From Mycoplana dimorpha (GTDB taxonomy: Bacteria > Pseudomonadota > Alphaproteobacteria > Rhizobiales > Rhizobiaceae): a stretch of DNA of 37,057 nucleotides. How positions within the stretch are numbered: the stretch's first letter is position 1; every line of letters begins with the position of its first letter. The stretch lies in the NCBI RefSeq assembly GCF_003046475.1, contig NZ_PZZZ01000012.1:1-37057 (forward strand). Reading direction: 5' to 3'. A model generated the notes under the pieces. It searched no databases and had not been told where the DNA came from. It worked only from the letters and a program-made list of their open reading frames with translations. Positions 1 to 7,432 of the stretch are shown piece after piece. Position numbers and translations under genes: made by a program.

Positions 1-1
1 C

Positions 2-481
2 GGCCACTGGGAATGCGACCTGATCCAGTTCCGCAAAAAGTTTGGCAAGGCCAATGTGACATCACTGGTCGAGCGGGTCAGTCGCTTTGCCGTGTTCCTG
101 CGCAACAACGATCGGCAATCGCGGCCGATCATGGAGGGGCTGATCCAGGTGCTGCAGTCCCTGCCCCATCGCGCCCGCCGCTCCATCACCTTCGACCGCG
201 GCACCGAGTTTGCCGACTGGCCCTATCTGCAGGCCGGCATTGGCACGCAGACCTGGTTCTGTGACCCACAATCGCCGTGGCAGAAAGGCACCGTCGAAAA
301 CACCAACGGCAGGGCCAGGAAATGGCTTTCGAGAGAGGTCGATCCGCTGTCGATCACCGACCGCGACCTGAAGGACATCTGTGATCGGCTCAATGCGACG
401 CCGCGCAAATGCCTCGGCTACAAAACTCCTGCCGAAGTCTTCCGGCAGAAGCTGCTGGCGCAGATGCGCCGCGCTGGATAG
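2..481 (+). CDS. IS30-family transposase, C-terminal part (5' end outside window)
   Basis: This is the catalytic C-terminal half of a DDE transposase that cuts and joins its own insertion sequence. The reading frame is already open at base 2, so the start lies outside the window. The IS30-type catalytic triad is visible: Asp in the opening WECDLI, Asp in TFDRGTEF, and Glu in VENTNGRARKWL. The end carries the family's usual LNATPRKCLGYKTPAEVF region, followed by a TAG stop, so the C-terminus looks complete. No frameshift is seen in the visible part. The gene sits at the edge of a heavily decayed region, and its right terminal inverted repeat should lie shortly after the stop, but I cannot define it without the left end. 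Confidence 0.9.
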   Translation, partial: GHWECDLIQFRKKFGKANVTSLVERVSRFAVFLRNNDRQSRPIMEGLIQVLQSLPHRARRSITFDRGTEFADWPYLQAGIGTQTWFCDPQSPWQKGTVENTNGRARKWLSREVDPLSITDRDLKDICDRLNATPRKCLGYKTPAEVFRQKLLAQMRRAG

Positions 482-923
482 CTTGGTTCCGCTCGCAAGT
501 CGCGGTTCGGCATGAACGCACACGCGGCTTTTACAATCTCTGTCTGACGTCCAATTTATTCGGGCGCTTATGTATCATCAAAAGCTGAGAGCGCGTTGGA
601 ACGCGCGGTCGCCGTCAGTCGATAGAAGTCGCGTCAGACGAGCAGTCCCGAGTGTGGGTGCGCGAATTCTGGCTCGCAAGTTGCGACTCGGCTATCATCG
701 GGCTCCATAACAGGAGGAAAGGTTGCCGGAGAAGGTTGGGTTATCCTCGTAACCTGACGGCCGAAATTGCGATTCACACGCGCACGTCGTTTACAGAAGT
801 AAGGGGGGGAATACGACGGACAAGAGCAAACGACGTTCGCCCGGACGAGGCGAATAAGCCCTGTGTTTGCAGAGAAGCGTTGTTTGACAGCATGAGCCTT
901 CCTCTCTGGAGCCCACAACCCGT
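482..923. other. gene-free stretch with an imperfect direct repeat
   Basis: I see no convincing gene here. Two similar segments in the same orientation, 491-511 and 672-692, share GCTCGCAAGT, then GCG, then TCGGC, differing at three positions. The first starts ten bases after the IS30-type stop codon, so the two could be right-end fragments of related insertion sequences. That origin is inference only. Confidence 0.4.
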
Positions 924-1262
924 CTAGCCATCTGACTCGGGTTTTTTGAGCGCCTCGCCCAGGTGGATTTTCTTGCGAAACGACCAGTCATTTCGCGCAT
1001 ACTTATCGATGAGATTATCACAGACATCCTGAGCAGCGCGGCGATCAAATCCCTGTTTCCCGAGTTCGTCGACGACAAGATCGAGGAAATGCTGCTCGAG
1101 CTCCGGCATCTTTCCTTTCTTCATGCTGCGGACTATGAAAATATGCATAAGCATGCGGGCAATGTCGTCGCGAGACGGCCTTCGTTCCCGTTTCTGTTTG
1201 TCCCGGTACAATTGTTGACGCTCGCGCTGTTCTGCGAGTCGCTTTCCCACGCTCTTGACCAA
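924..1262 (-). CDS. hypothetical basic helical protein
   Basis: I do not recognise this protein. From the TTG start it has about 112 residues, rich in Lys, Arg and Glu, and is predicted by eye to be almost wholly helical, with a charged first third (KRLAEQRERQQ) and a central RDDIARMLMHIFIVR segment. I prefer the TTG at 1262-1260 because the purine run GGAGAGGGGAGGGG lies just before it. Two ATG starts further upstream, at 1289 and 1313, have weaker sites and would add 9 or 17 residues. The even residue composition, unlike the overlapping frames, suggests it is truly coding. It stands alone between the IS30-type fragment and a gene-free stretch, so context gives no function. Confidence 0.55.
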   Translation of the reverse strand: MVKSVGKRLAEQRERQQLYRDKQKRERRPSRDDIARMLMHIFIVRSMKKGKMPELEQHFLDLVVDELGKQGFDRRAAQDVCDNLIDKYARNDWSFRKKIHLGEALKKPESDG

Positions 1263-1897
1263 AGTCCCCTCCCCTCTCCGCCCGTCCATCCCCGTATTGC
1301 AAACGACGTTCACAGCAGAATCGATTTTTCGAACTCTACAATGGCAGTCTCAGCTATTGAACCTCGGTTCACGAGTTATGAAATCGTCGGCCACAAGACT
1401 CGGTGGCGACCTCGGTTTGGCAGGAATTGGTCGATGCAGGTCGTGACAGGACGACGGAAACGTCGTTTGGCACGGAATCGAATCCCGGCGGGAAAGCAGC
1501 GGCATCATCCCGCCTTTGAATCGCAAACCTAGACAGATGAATCGAGAGACCGCAAATTGTTCCAAGTTGGAATAACGCGTGCGCAACCTGGTACGAGTTG
1601 CGCAGACGTCGCGGCGAACTGTCGAAACTCTATGGCAAATCGAATTCCCTTGCTCGTGATTTGAGCCGCGTTGCGTTGCTGCGTGGTCCACGTACACCTA
1701 CGAAGGCACGTATGGGCAGAGCGAGCGAATGTAGCAAGCGCTATCGTTTTGGATGTCCGTCAGTAATCTGATAGCCACGAGTGGTGGCACATGTTATGGC
1801 GCTGGGGGATCTGGTGCTCCGCGATCTCTCGTATGCCCTCTGGACTTAGAGTAAGTGACCCCAATTTGAGGTCACTCGCACCAAAATTTGGTTTTGA
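1263..1897. other. gene-free stretch with a small hairpin at its right end
   Basis: None of the open frames here has protein-like composition or a good ribosome binding site. At 1854-1876 a perfect 7-bp inverted repeat (AGTGACC / GGTCACT, 9-nt loop) lies just past the stop of the leftward pseudogene that ends at 1898. It could be a weak terminator for that strand, though no strong T-run follows it. Confidence 0.4.
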
Positions 1898-2210
1898 TCA
1901 GTCCAGTTCGGCCGCGATTCGCTTCAGTCGTTCCAAATCCTTCAGACGGTCTTCGATCCGAACCTCCAGAACCTCCTTTTCCGATCTGGCCTCGACAGTT
2001 AAGTTCTCGAGGTCGACGCCGTATGCGATCAAATTTACGTTCAACGCCTTCAACCTTAGCTAGGTCGTCAAGCACGGGAAGCATCTGATCAACTTCGATC
2101 TTCCACTTGTAAAAATGGCAGAGGTAGGCTTCTCGCAGCTGCTCAGGAATGAGGGTATTGTGTTCGTCGTGGTGGTCAAGTTCCTCCGTTTCTCCTTCAT
2201 CATCTGGGGT
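1898..2210 (-). pseudogene. frameshifted coiled-coil protein gene, family unknown
   Basis: Two adjacent leftward frames join into one sensible sequence. The upstream part reads EELDHHDEHNTLIPEQLREA and onward to QMLPVLDDLA near 2060. The downstream part then runs in another frame through LNVNLIAYGVDLENLTVEAR and a Glu/Lys/Leu-rich helix (RIEDRLKDLERLKRIAAELD) to a TGA at 1900-1898. Neither half makes sense past the switch point, so a single indel near 2050-2065 is the simplest reading. The C-terminal part looks like a coiled coil. I do not recognise the family, and the true start is not visible because the 5' side runs into the IS21 remnant. Confidence 0.5.
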
Positions 2211-2221
2211 CGTGCGCCGAA

Positions 2222-2524
2222 CTATTCTTGAAGCGAGTACAGATACCCGCGGTGGTCCCGCGCATCTGACCGTAGGGCCTGCAGCGACGGAAAGCGTGGA
2301 ACCGGTTGAGAGAAACGATGAGCATCCTGAAGATCCTTCTCGGCTTGCCCTTCTCCATCCGGACGCCGGATTGTAGAACTCAGGTTCGAATGGCTGGCCA
2401 TCGCCATAAAGCCGCACATTGACGCCGCGCTCCCGCCACGGCCAACCTTGTCGATCGCCGTGCGCATATTGTCGTAAATGCCGCGCCCCGGAACACAAGG
2501 AGATTGACCGAAAGTCAGAGACAC
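2222..2524 (-). pseudogene. IS21-family transposase (IstA) remnant with frameshifts
   Basis: This is a decayed piece of the DDE transposase of an IS21-type element. Three conserved IstA blocks appear in order on the minus strand but in alternating frames: RGIYDNMRTAIDKVGRG, then EFYNPASGW, then EGQAEKDLQDAHRFSQPVPR with FPSLQALR. In intact IstA the second block reads FCNPASGWEKGQVEKNV, so at least two indels are needed. No istB ATPase gene and no terminal repeats are visible nearby. This fragment supports the view that the first 4.6 kb is a dumping ground for mobile elements. Confidence 0.75.
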
Positions 2525-2799
2525 CGGCAGCGGCTACGGTGCCTTCTTGGAAGGTCTCAGCGGTACTAGAACATGAGAGCTGGAGCGGGCGATCGGATGC
2601 AAAGGGGTGGATGCATGCGATTTTGCGTATCTCCAGAAAGCTTTTCGGCTTCGTTCAGGTCGTCTGGAGGACACCTGAGCGGTCCTCAACTGTCCCCTAC
2701 CCTGCCGGTCAGCCGCAAAGTATCGATCGCTTAGCAACCGATGCAACGAGTTTGCCTGGTCGGGAGACTGTAATGTCTTCGCTCGGGTTTAAAAGTCCT

Positions 2800-3000
2800 G
2801 CTGTATGAAGTGCTGCTGTCACCGACCGCGATCCGGCGGTCATTGGATGCTGTTTGCACAAGCAGGTTTGTAACGTGCCTGACCTCTGAGCGGCCCAAAG
2901 CCTCAATCTCGTCGGCCACATTGTCGATGTCGATGGGGCTGGATTTACGCGGGAGCGCTCTCAGAAGAGTAGCCTGCTCCTGTGTAAGAAGTCGACATCG
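2800..3000 (-). pseudogene. DUF29-family protein remnant
   Basis: A leftward frame carries the signature of DUF29 proteins: TQEQATLLRALP, then IDIDNVADEIEALGRSE, then VRHVTNLL. The part before TQEQ, normally of the form DFYAWTQEQ, appears only in another frame (HDVDFL near 3000), and the sequence after TNLLVQ departs from the family. I therefore read it as a fragment broken by indels at both ends. DUF29 proteins are of unknown function and common on alphaproteobacterial and cyanobacterial replicons. Confidence 0.6.
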
Positions 3001-3031
3001 TGCTGCGCGGTAGCATTCGGAGCCATTGGCA

Positions 3032-3274
3032 ATGAGAGTAGTTAAGCTCACTTGGTCGGACACAGAAGGCGTTTCGGTGTTGTTGCCCGCAGCTGGCTTA
3101 TGGCCGGACGAGGTTCAGGACATAAGCGCTGCTCTTGTGAACGTTGGATATACGGCTATCACACCAGAACACTTTATCAGTATCGTCCAGCCGAATCCGA
3201 CTGGACCACGAAAACTCGCGGTCGCCCTCGAGGGGATAGGGTATCGAGCCGTTTGGGGTCATCCACTCGATTAA
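3032..3274 (+). CDS. hypothetical small protein
   Basis: An 80-residue frame of protein-like composition (TWSDTEGVSVLLPAAGLWPD, then DISAALVNVGYTAITPEHF) ends in TAA. I chose the ATG at 3032, with a GGAG about ten bases upstream; a TTG two codons earlier is also possible. The residue pattern suggests a small alpha/beta fold. I recognise no family. It starts close to the DUF29 remnant on the other strand and precedes the phage-like remnants, so it may itself be a survivor of a decayed block. Confidence 0.45.
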   Translation: MRVVKLTWSDTEGVSVLLPAAGLWPDEVQDISAALVNVGYTAITPEHFISIVQPNPTGPRKLAVALEGIGYRAVWGHPLD

Positions 3275-3362
3275 CTCTCAGACGAACGGGCCACCCTCCA
3301 ATAGCGTTGCCCCTCTCCAGCAGTCCTCCGATTATTCATCATAATTGGATCGGAGACACACC

Positions 3363-3815
3363 ATGCGAGCGGAGCTTCAGACCTCATTGCAGGCCTCGAG
3401 AAGGAGCAGCGCGACGCCCTGAACCGCGCCGCGGCTCGTGTTCTAGGGGGATTGAAGGCCTCTCTTGAGGAGCATCTGGACGACCCGACGGCTTTCACCA
3501 AGAATGCCTTCACTCTCCTACCAGCTCGCGGAAAGCACGCAGATGCTGCCATAGCCATCAAGCCGATCCAGCAGGACTGCCTGCAATATGCATTCCACGG
3601 CGGCTCAAGATCGGACGATCTCATCCCGACCAAGTCCACGTCACTCGATCGTCATGGCAACATCCCGTGGCTACACCCAGAGGATCACCGCCCAGGGAGG
3701 ATTCTGGCGCACATCAGAGAGCGGTGTTCGCGCCTTGTTCGTTGATGATGGCCGGGGCGGAATCGAGACTGTAGCGATGAGACACATGCAGAAGCCGAAC
3801 GGCTCAAGGAGAACT
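3363..3815 (+). pseudogene. phage tail/neck-type protein gene, broken by frameshifts
   Basis: Three frames in succession give one coherent phage-like protein. An ATG at 3363, preceded by GGAGACACACC, opens with MRAELQTSLQ. After a frame change come LEKEQRDALNRAAARVLGGL and LDDPTAFTKNAFTLLPARG, followed by DAAIAIKPIQQDCLQYAFHG. After a second change near 3665 come GYTQRITAQGGFWR and GVRALFVDDGRGG. The layout (helical start, TKNAFTL, a QYAFHGG turn and a final beta-rich part) resembles small virion-assembly proteins of the kind annotated in alphaproteobacterial prophages. This is recognition by pattern, not by search. At least two indels make it non-functional as one chain. Confidence 0.5.
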
Positions 3816-4090
3816 ACCTCGCTCTGAGACAGCGGCGTGCGTACGAGAAAGACGCAGGCTCGCTGGTGAATCTCGAGGAAGTTCAGCAGAAATTCTCGGA
3901 GCGGTTTTTTGATACATCAAAGCATTGCAATCGTCCGACATCAAAACATTGCAATGCTCCGGCCTGGCAGTCCTTAGACCCTGAGACCGCCTTGCGTTCG
4001 CTTTTGCAATCGGCGGTTTCTCAGAAAAAATCCGTCGATGCGATCGTCAAGGACTCCCCAAAGGCGGAAGCGCGTCTTCGTTGTCGCAGA
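3770..4090 (+). pseudogene. Nu1/terminase-small-subunit-like remnant
   Basis: A rightward frame reads DETHAEAERLKENYLALRQR, then RAYEKDAGSLVNLEEVQQKF and SERFF. This matches the pattern of Nu1-type DNA packaging proteins, in which a helix rich in Arg and Ala is followed by G-x-L-V-x-L-E-E-V. The frame has no start upstream; stop codons close it on that side. After residue SERFF it runs into a 24-bp tandem repeat, then continues for about 40 codons before losing sense near 4075. The N-terminal winged helix expected of Nu1 proteins is missing. Together with the preceding gene it indicates the wreck of a prophage. Confidence 0.45.
3914..3961 (+). repeat. two-copy 24-bp tandem repeat
   Basis: ACATCAAAGCATTGCAAT plus CGTCCG (3914-3937) is followed at once by ACATCAAAACATTGCAAT plus GCTCCG (3938-3961). 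The copies differ at three positions and keep the reading frame of the surrounding terminase-like remnant, adding eight residues per copy (TSKHCN-RP / TSKHCN-AP). Confidence 0.8.
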
Positions 4091-4588
4091 TATTGGAAAC
4101 GGACCCAGAGACGCTGGCAGCATACTCTTTGACCGAGAAAGCGCGGCGTGGGATCCGTTTGAGAGCCATGAAGAGGCGGAAGTCATTGCCGATCGTGCTG
4201 TTGCGAGCGCTGAAGGATAAGCCACTAGCTTACGCGGTTTCCGACGAGTTTGAGGTCAAGGTCAGCAAGGATCTCGGTCGCCGTCAATCGGTACTGTAGT
4301 CCATCGAGATGGTCCTGCATCACCTTCCTGTTGTCGGCATACTAAATGCCTCGGTTGCAGGGATGTCTCGACCGATGGGCATGCAAGCGGCCGAACCTGA
4401 CTTCGTCGTCGTTCAGAGCCACAAGTTGAAGACCGGATGGATCGTACGAAGCCGTTGGAGTGTGAGCGCTTTCAAGGAATGCCTGAAGCCTGGACGTGAT
4501 GTTTAAGGGCGAGCCAGCGAACGCGCTGCGATATGGAGCTATCGGAAATTCGATGGCTGTGCCGTGCATGTCGAATACCGGGCGTGGA
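4091..4588. other. stretch without a supported gene
   Basis: Two rightward frames (4081-4299 and 4309-4506) and one leftward frame (4342-4671) are open but lack good ribosome binding sites and overlap one another. The leftward one contains a protein-like run, IEFPIAPYRSAFAGSPLNIT, and the first has LTEKARRGIRLRAMKRRKSL. Either could be a scrap of a decayed gene. I cannot assign any of them. Confidence 0.35.
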
Positions 4589-4771
4589 TTAAAGCAGCTT
4601 TGGATCAGGCGACTGAGGCGGATCTTCGGATTGCTGCGTAGGTCTCCCGAAAAAATATTCTCGCATCTCATCGCGCGTCATCTGCGGGAGCCGCACTCCA
4701 CCTTTTTCCTTCGCTTCTTCAGCGATGCGGCGAAGGCGGTCGATGCGGGTTTCGCGGAAGTCGTCTGCCAT
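4589..4771 (-). CDS. hypothetical 60-residue helical protein
   Basis: A short, strongly charged protein beginning MADDFRETRIDRLRRIAEEA and continuing with KEKGG, LPQMTRDEMREYFFG and a Pro-rich tail. The two amphipathic helices look like those of small DNA-binding or antitoxin-like proteins, but no motif is decisive. It follows the next small gene (4813-5007) on the same strand after 41 bases and may belong to the same transcript as the DUF4160-DUF2442 pair upstream. The ribosome binding site is weak (GAAGAG). I recognise no family. Confidence 0.5.
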   Translation of the reverse strand: MADDFRETRIDRLRRIAEEAKEKGGVRLPQMTRDEMREYFFGRPTQQSEDPPQSPDPKLL

Positions 4772-4812
4772 TGCTATCGCGCGCAGTTACTCTTCAGATG
4801 ACCCAGCCTGGC

Positions 4813-5007
4813 TTATCTCTCGTCATCGCGCGTCGCTCCTTGCCTCATTTCCGCGGCGAGTTTAGCAGCAATCCGATCAACAAGCTCGGAATCTTTTGCC
4901 GCGATCGCGTCGTCGAACTCTTCGAAACGCGTTGGATCCCGCTTCTTCATTTCGTCGATGCCCAGTCGGCCGAACTCATCGACCGCGTCTCTGATCTTCT
5001 TGTCCAT
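4813..5007 (-). CDS. hypothetical 64-residue helical protein
   Basis: The protein starts MDKKIRDAVDEFGRLGIDEM and continues with DPTRFEEFDDAIAAKDSELV and LAAEMRQGATRDDER: a compact, acidic, all-helical small protein. I chose the ATG at 5007 because GGAG lies nine bases before it and the longer upstream frame has unnatural composition. It lies 41 bp after the DUF2442 gene on the same strand, so the run 5697-4589 is probably one operon of four small genes. The function is unknown; its size and place would fit an accessory of a toxin-antitoxin-like unit, which is inference. Confidence 0.6.
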   Translation of the reverse strand: MDKKIRDAVDEFGRLGIDEMKKRDPTRFEEFDDAIAAKDSELVDRIAAKLAAEMRQGATRDDER

Positions 5008-5048
5008 GGAAACTCCATGTAAGACATGCATACATTGCTTACATGTAA

Positions 5049-5504
5049 TTAAGCAGCGTCTTTGTTCTTCTTCGGCCGTCCGCCGCGTCGGCCGTTCAAC
5101 CGCGCCGCTGCGATCTTTGATATCGACTTGGCTTTGCCGCCAGCCGCGCCCATTTGGGCCGCCATCCATCTTCTAGAGCCAAACACACCCTCGATAAGCG
5201 CGGGGACATAGAGATCCGCATCAAGCTCGGGCCAGTGCAGTCCCAAACCCCTGGCTTCGATCACGACGTTCTCTAATTGCTCGTCGGTAGCGCCCTGAAG
5301 ACCTTCTAGCTTTCGAACGGGAAGCCCAATGAATGTGCCGTCTGGCATATCCACGATGAGCGACTTTCGTCCTGCGTCGTACCGAGCGCCAGCCGCAATT
5401 GGACCTTCCAAAGTCTTCTCGCCAGCCGCGGTCGCAGCTTCAAATTCTGCTTCAGAAATCTCCGTGAAGTCGCTTCCACTCGCGGCAGATGTGCTCTCTC
5501 TCAT
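5049..5504 (-). CDS. DUF2442-domain protein
   Basis: A 151-residue protein with the DUF2442 pattern in its middle third: an N-terminal stretch ending TEISEAEFEAATAAGEKTL, then LIVDMPDGTFIGLPVRKLEG, a helix (TDEQLENVVIE), and the typical closing LGLHWPELDADLYVPALIEG. The C-terminus adds a Gly/Lys/Arg-rich tail (ARLNGRRGGRPKKNK) that could bind nucleic acid. I set the start at 5504, where GGAG precedes the ATG by eight bases; it lies inside the upstream DUF4160 gene, giving a 53-bp overlap in another frame. DUF4160-DUF2442 pairs recur widely and have been suggested to act as toxin-antitoxin-like modules; which member does what is not settled by sequence. Confidence 0.85.
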   Translation of the reverse strand: MRESTSAASGSDFTEISEAEFEAATAAGEKTLEGPIAAGARYDAGRKSLIVDMPDGTFIGLPVRKLEGLQGATDEQLENVVIEARGLGLHWPELDADLYVPALIEGVFGSRRWMAAQMGAAGGKAKSISKIAAARLNGRRGGRPKKNKDAA

Positions 5505-5697
5505 CGTGCAGGCTCCTTCCGATGTCGTTGAGTTCCTTCCTGCTGAACCCAATGTTTTCACGCACCGTCGGCGTCCCGTCGGGGCAATTCATATTGAACA
5601 CCGCAACGTTCCCATTGCCAACATGAACATGAGCTGGTCGATGATCGTTTGTGTAGATGCGCACACTCAGCGAACCCAGCCTCAAAATCGTCGGCAT
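5452..5697 (-). CDS. DUF4160-domain protein
   Basis: An 81-residue protein of the DUF4160 family. It opens MPTILRLGSLSVRIYTNDHR with the family's hallmark PAHVHV, followed by NGNVAVFNMNC and a helix (RKELNDIGRSLHDEREHICR) closing the fold. Length and motif are normal for the family. It is the first gene of a leftward cluster and overlaps the DUF2442 gene, which implies translational coupling. The region upstream (5698-5929) is shared with a rightward gene cluster and probably carries its promoter. Confidence 0.88.
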   Translation of the reverse strand: MPTILRLGSLSVRIYTNDHRPAHVHVGNGNVAVFNMNCPDGTPTVRENIGFSRKELNDIGRSLHDEREHICREWKRLHGDF

Positions 5698-5929
5698 TCA
5701 TGACCCTCTTATATCAAAACCCAAGCGCTTCGGAAAGCCCTCAAAGCCGCCCCCTGCCCTGATCGCCGCCGGCGATATGATGTGATTTGGCCGACAGCAA
5801 CAAGCCCATTGAAAATTTTTGCGTTTCAGATCCAGCGCGCCGCCTGAGCGTGTCACCAAATTTGGCTAACCAATTGATTACCCCTAGAAATTTAGGGGTG
5901 GGCCTTTAAAACCTAGATGGAGAGAGAAA
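5698..5929. promoter_or_regulatory. divergent intergenic region with a hairpin and a palindrome
   Basis: This 232-bp AT-richer gap separates the leftward DUF4160 gene from the rightward small-gene cluster, so both promoters should lie in it. A perfect palindrome CCAAATTTGG sits at 5856-5865, and a hairpin with arms CCCCTA (5881-5886) and TAGGGG (5893-5898) lies 31 bases before the start at 5930. Either could be an operator; the hairpin could also attenuate the rightward transcript. Confidence 0.45.
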
Positions 5930-6037
5930 ATGGATTTGCATGACGAAATTCTTGCCTGGGCAAGCGCACACGCCGACGACGATTTCGAAGACGATTGGGA
6001 TGATGAGGTGATCGAGGCGGTAAGGCCGAACTCATAG
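5930..6037 (+). CDS. very acidic 35-residue peptide
   Basis: A short frame with an excellent ribosome binding site (GGAGAGAG, seven bases before ATG) encodes MDLHDEILAWASAHADDDFE followed by DDWDDEVIEAVRPNS. About 40 percent of residues are Asp or Glu. It is the first gene of a tight rightward cluster ending with an HTH-like gene at 6623. The composition would fit a small antitoxin or DNA-mimic-like peptide, but that is conjecture. Confidence 0.5.
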   Translation: MDLHDEILAWASAHADDDFEDDWDDEVIEAVRPNS

Positions 6038-6056
6038 AGTGCTTTGGAGAGTTCCA

Positions 6057-6385
6057 ATGAAGATGCACAACAATGAACTCATTGAATTTGCACGCGAACT
6101 GGCAGGTAAGGTGTACTGCGCCCACTCATCACCAGTTCGTTCTCACTATCTCGCGGTAAGTCGGTCAAATGTTCGCGTTTGGCTGGAGACGGAATTTCAC
6201 ACGCCGTGGTGCCAGGCACTGTACTGCTTCCGCTCGATGTGAACGCCGATCGGAAATGGCTCGCCAATTTTCTGATCACTGGCTTCGTAAGGATTGTGGG
6301 ATCAAAGCAGGAATTCGATTTGGACGAAATCGCCGGCGACCTGTGCGCTTTGCCAGAAGCAGAATTTGAGGTCGCTTATGAATAG
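6057..6385 (+). pseudogene. hypothetical gene split by a probable frameshift
   Basis: The ATG at 6057 has GGAGA seven bases upstream and reads MKMHNNELIEFARELAGKVY before ending out of step at 6242. From about 6179 a second frame gives well-formed protein (DGISHAVVPGTVLLPLDVNA, then RKWLANFLITGFVRIVGSKQ and EIAGDLCALPEAEFEVAYE) to a TAG at 6385. Joined by one indel near 6165-6180 they make a protein of about 110 residues. Alternatively the second part is its own gene with a TTG start at 6179, but no ribosome binding site supports that. No family recognised. Its end overlaps the next start by eight bases. Confidence 0.45.
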
Positions 6386-6623
6386 AAAACAGGAATTTAG
6401 ACGGCTGAAAAAGAACCTCGCGCTATCTCTCGAGGAGACGGCTGCGCTGACGGGGAAGTCCTTTGCGACCGTGGCCGCATACGCGTCCGAGATGAATGTG
6501 CGGATCCCTCCCCTCGCTGTTATTGATCAGCTGAATGCCGAAAGGTTGCGGAGATCTATCGAGACAGTGCGCGCTGCGGGATACGATGTGCGGCCCGCAT
6601 CTGAACTGAGTATGCATGCATGA
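6378..6623 (+). CDS. small helix-turn-helix-like protein
   Basis: An 81-residue basic protein beginning MNRKQEFRRLKKNLALSLEE. Residues 15-40 (LALSLEETAALTGKSFATVAAY) have the spacing of a helix-turn-helix, with AALTG and SFATVA as the two helices. The rest (IDQLNAERLRRSIETVRAAG) is a charged helix followed by DVRPASEL. It overlaps the end of the preceding frame by eight bases, which suggests translational coupling. It is probably a small regulator of its own cluster. An XRE/Cro-like or MerR-like fold cannot be told apart by eye. Confidence 0.55.
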   Translation: MNRKQEFRRLKKNLALSLEETAALTGKSFATVAAYASEMNVRIPPLAVIDQLNAERLRRSIETVRAAGYDVRPASELSMHA

Positions 6624-6789
6624 CACGTGTTGCGCGCCAGACGCGTCTACCTAGCACCCCCTCTCAGGGGTACTGTTGATGTCCGCTATTCACCGTGCGG
6701 TTTCGCTGATGCGCGTAGATTACGTGCGCCAGTACGACACTGGGACGATACTCGCGGTCACCTAACACGAGGGTTGCGGCCTTTGCTAC

Positions 6790-7041
6790 CTAATTCCGCA
6801 CTTTCTTGCCCTGATCCAGTTCAGCCAGGCCCTCAGCATCATCAATCAACTCATCGAGCTCGTCGAGCAAGGACTGCTGAAGGATAGTCAGTCGAGCAAC
6901 CTCGGATTGGGGAATTCCCTGCTGCTCCATGGACACTGCGGTCAAGCGCAGCAGGATTTCACGAGCCTTCGCTGAACCGAGGTAGCCACGATCTCTGAGA
7001 TAGTCGCCGCTACCTACGATGAAGTCGTCATCTTCGATCAT
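6790..7041 (-). CDS. hypothetical 83-residue helical protein
   Basis: The protein begins MIEDDDFIVGSGDYLRDRGY and continues with SAKAREILLRLTAVSMEQQG, then SEVARLTILQQSLLDELDEL and an acidic stretch. It is almost entirely helical and acidic, with a heptad-like pattern of Leu and Ile in the last half. The start lacks a strong ribosome binding site, but the composition is clearly protein-like. I recognise no family. It stands alone, with 153 bp to the HTH-like gene on the opposite strand. Confidence 0.5.
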   Translation of the reverse strand: MIEDDDFIVGSGDYLRDRGYLGSAKAREILLRLTAVSMEQQGIPQSEVARLTILQQSLLDELDELIDDAEGLAELDQGKKVRN

Positions 7042-7318
7042 ATGAATTCTCGGTTAGTCCATTACCATGGTGTACGAGACCAAAACGGCGTCGCTCTGGT
7101 TGACATGATGACGGCGCTCGAAGCGTCAGCTCACCTGCCTCCATTTTTAACATTCAACGGTAGCGGTCAATGTGTTGACGGCGGAAGGTGACGTCGGCGT
7201 TTTGCGGCCTTGGTCTTGATTTGCTGTCACCGCTCGGTGTCCCCCAACTGTCCACGCGGCCCTCCCTCCCCTGCTACATCCGTGAAAACAAACGGTTATC
7301 GGCCGTTCGAGCGACAGA

Positions 7319-7432
7319 ATGAGGAATTACGTCTCCTATCGGTCCCGAATAGGAGGCTTCGGCGTTCGCGAACTGAAGCTCCTAGCGAAGGCGGTGGCCA
7401 AAGAAGTTGGACTCAAGATCGGGAGAGTATGA
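7319..7432 (+). CDS. 37-residue basic peptide coupled to the next gene
   Basis: An ATG at 7319 opens a short frame, MRNYVSYRSRIGGFGVRELK, ending LLAKAVAKEVGLKIGRV and TGA at 7430-7432. The stop overlaps the ATG of the next gene as ATGA, the usual mark of translational coupling. The ribosome binding site is not strong. It may be a leader peptide, a small partner of the ribbon-helix-helix protein, or the tail of a lost gene. No family recognised. Confidence 0.4.
   Translation: MRNYVSYRSRIGGFGVRELKLLAKAVAKEVGLKIGRV

Noticed and set aside
1465-1500. tRNA-like word AATCGAATCCCGGC
   Set aside because: It resembles a T-arm, but no matching acceptor, D or anticodon arms surround it on either strand.
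4342-4671. 109-residue leftward frame
   Set aside because: Its first third lies over the gene at 4589-4771 in another phase and it has no start signal; the remainder is protein-like but unassigned.
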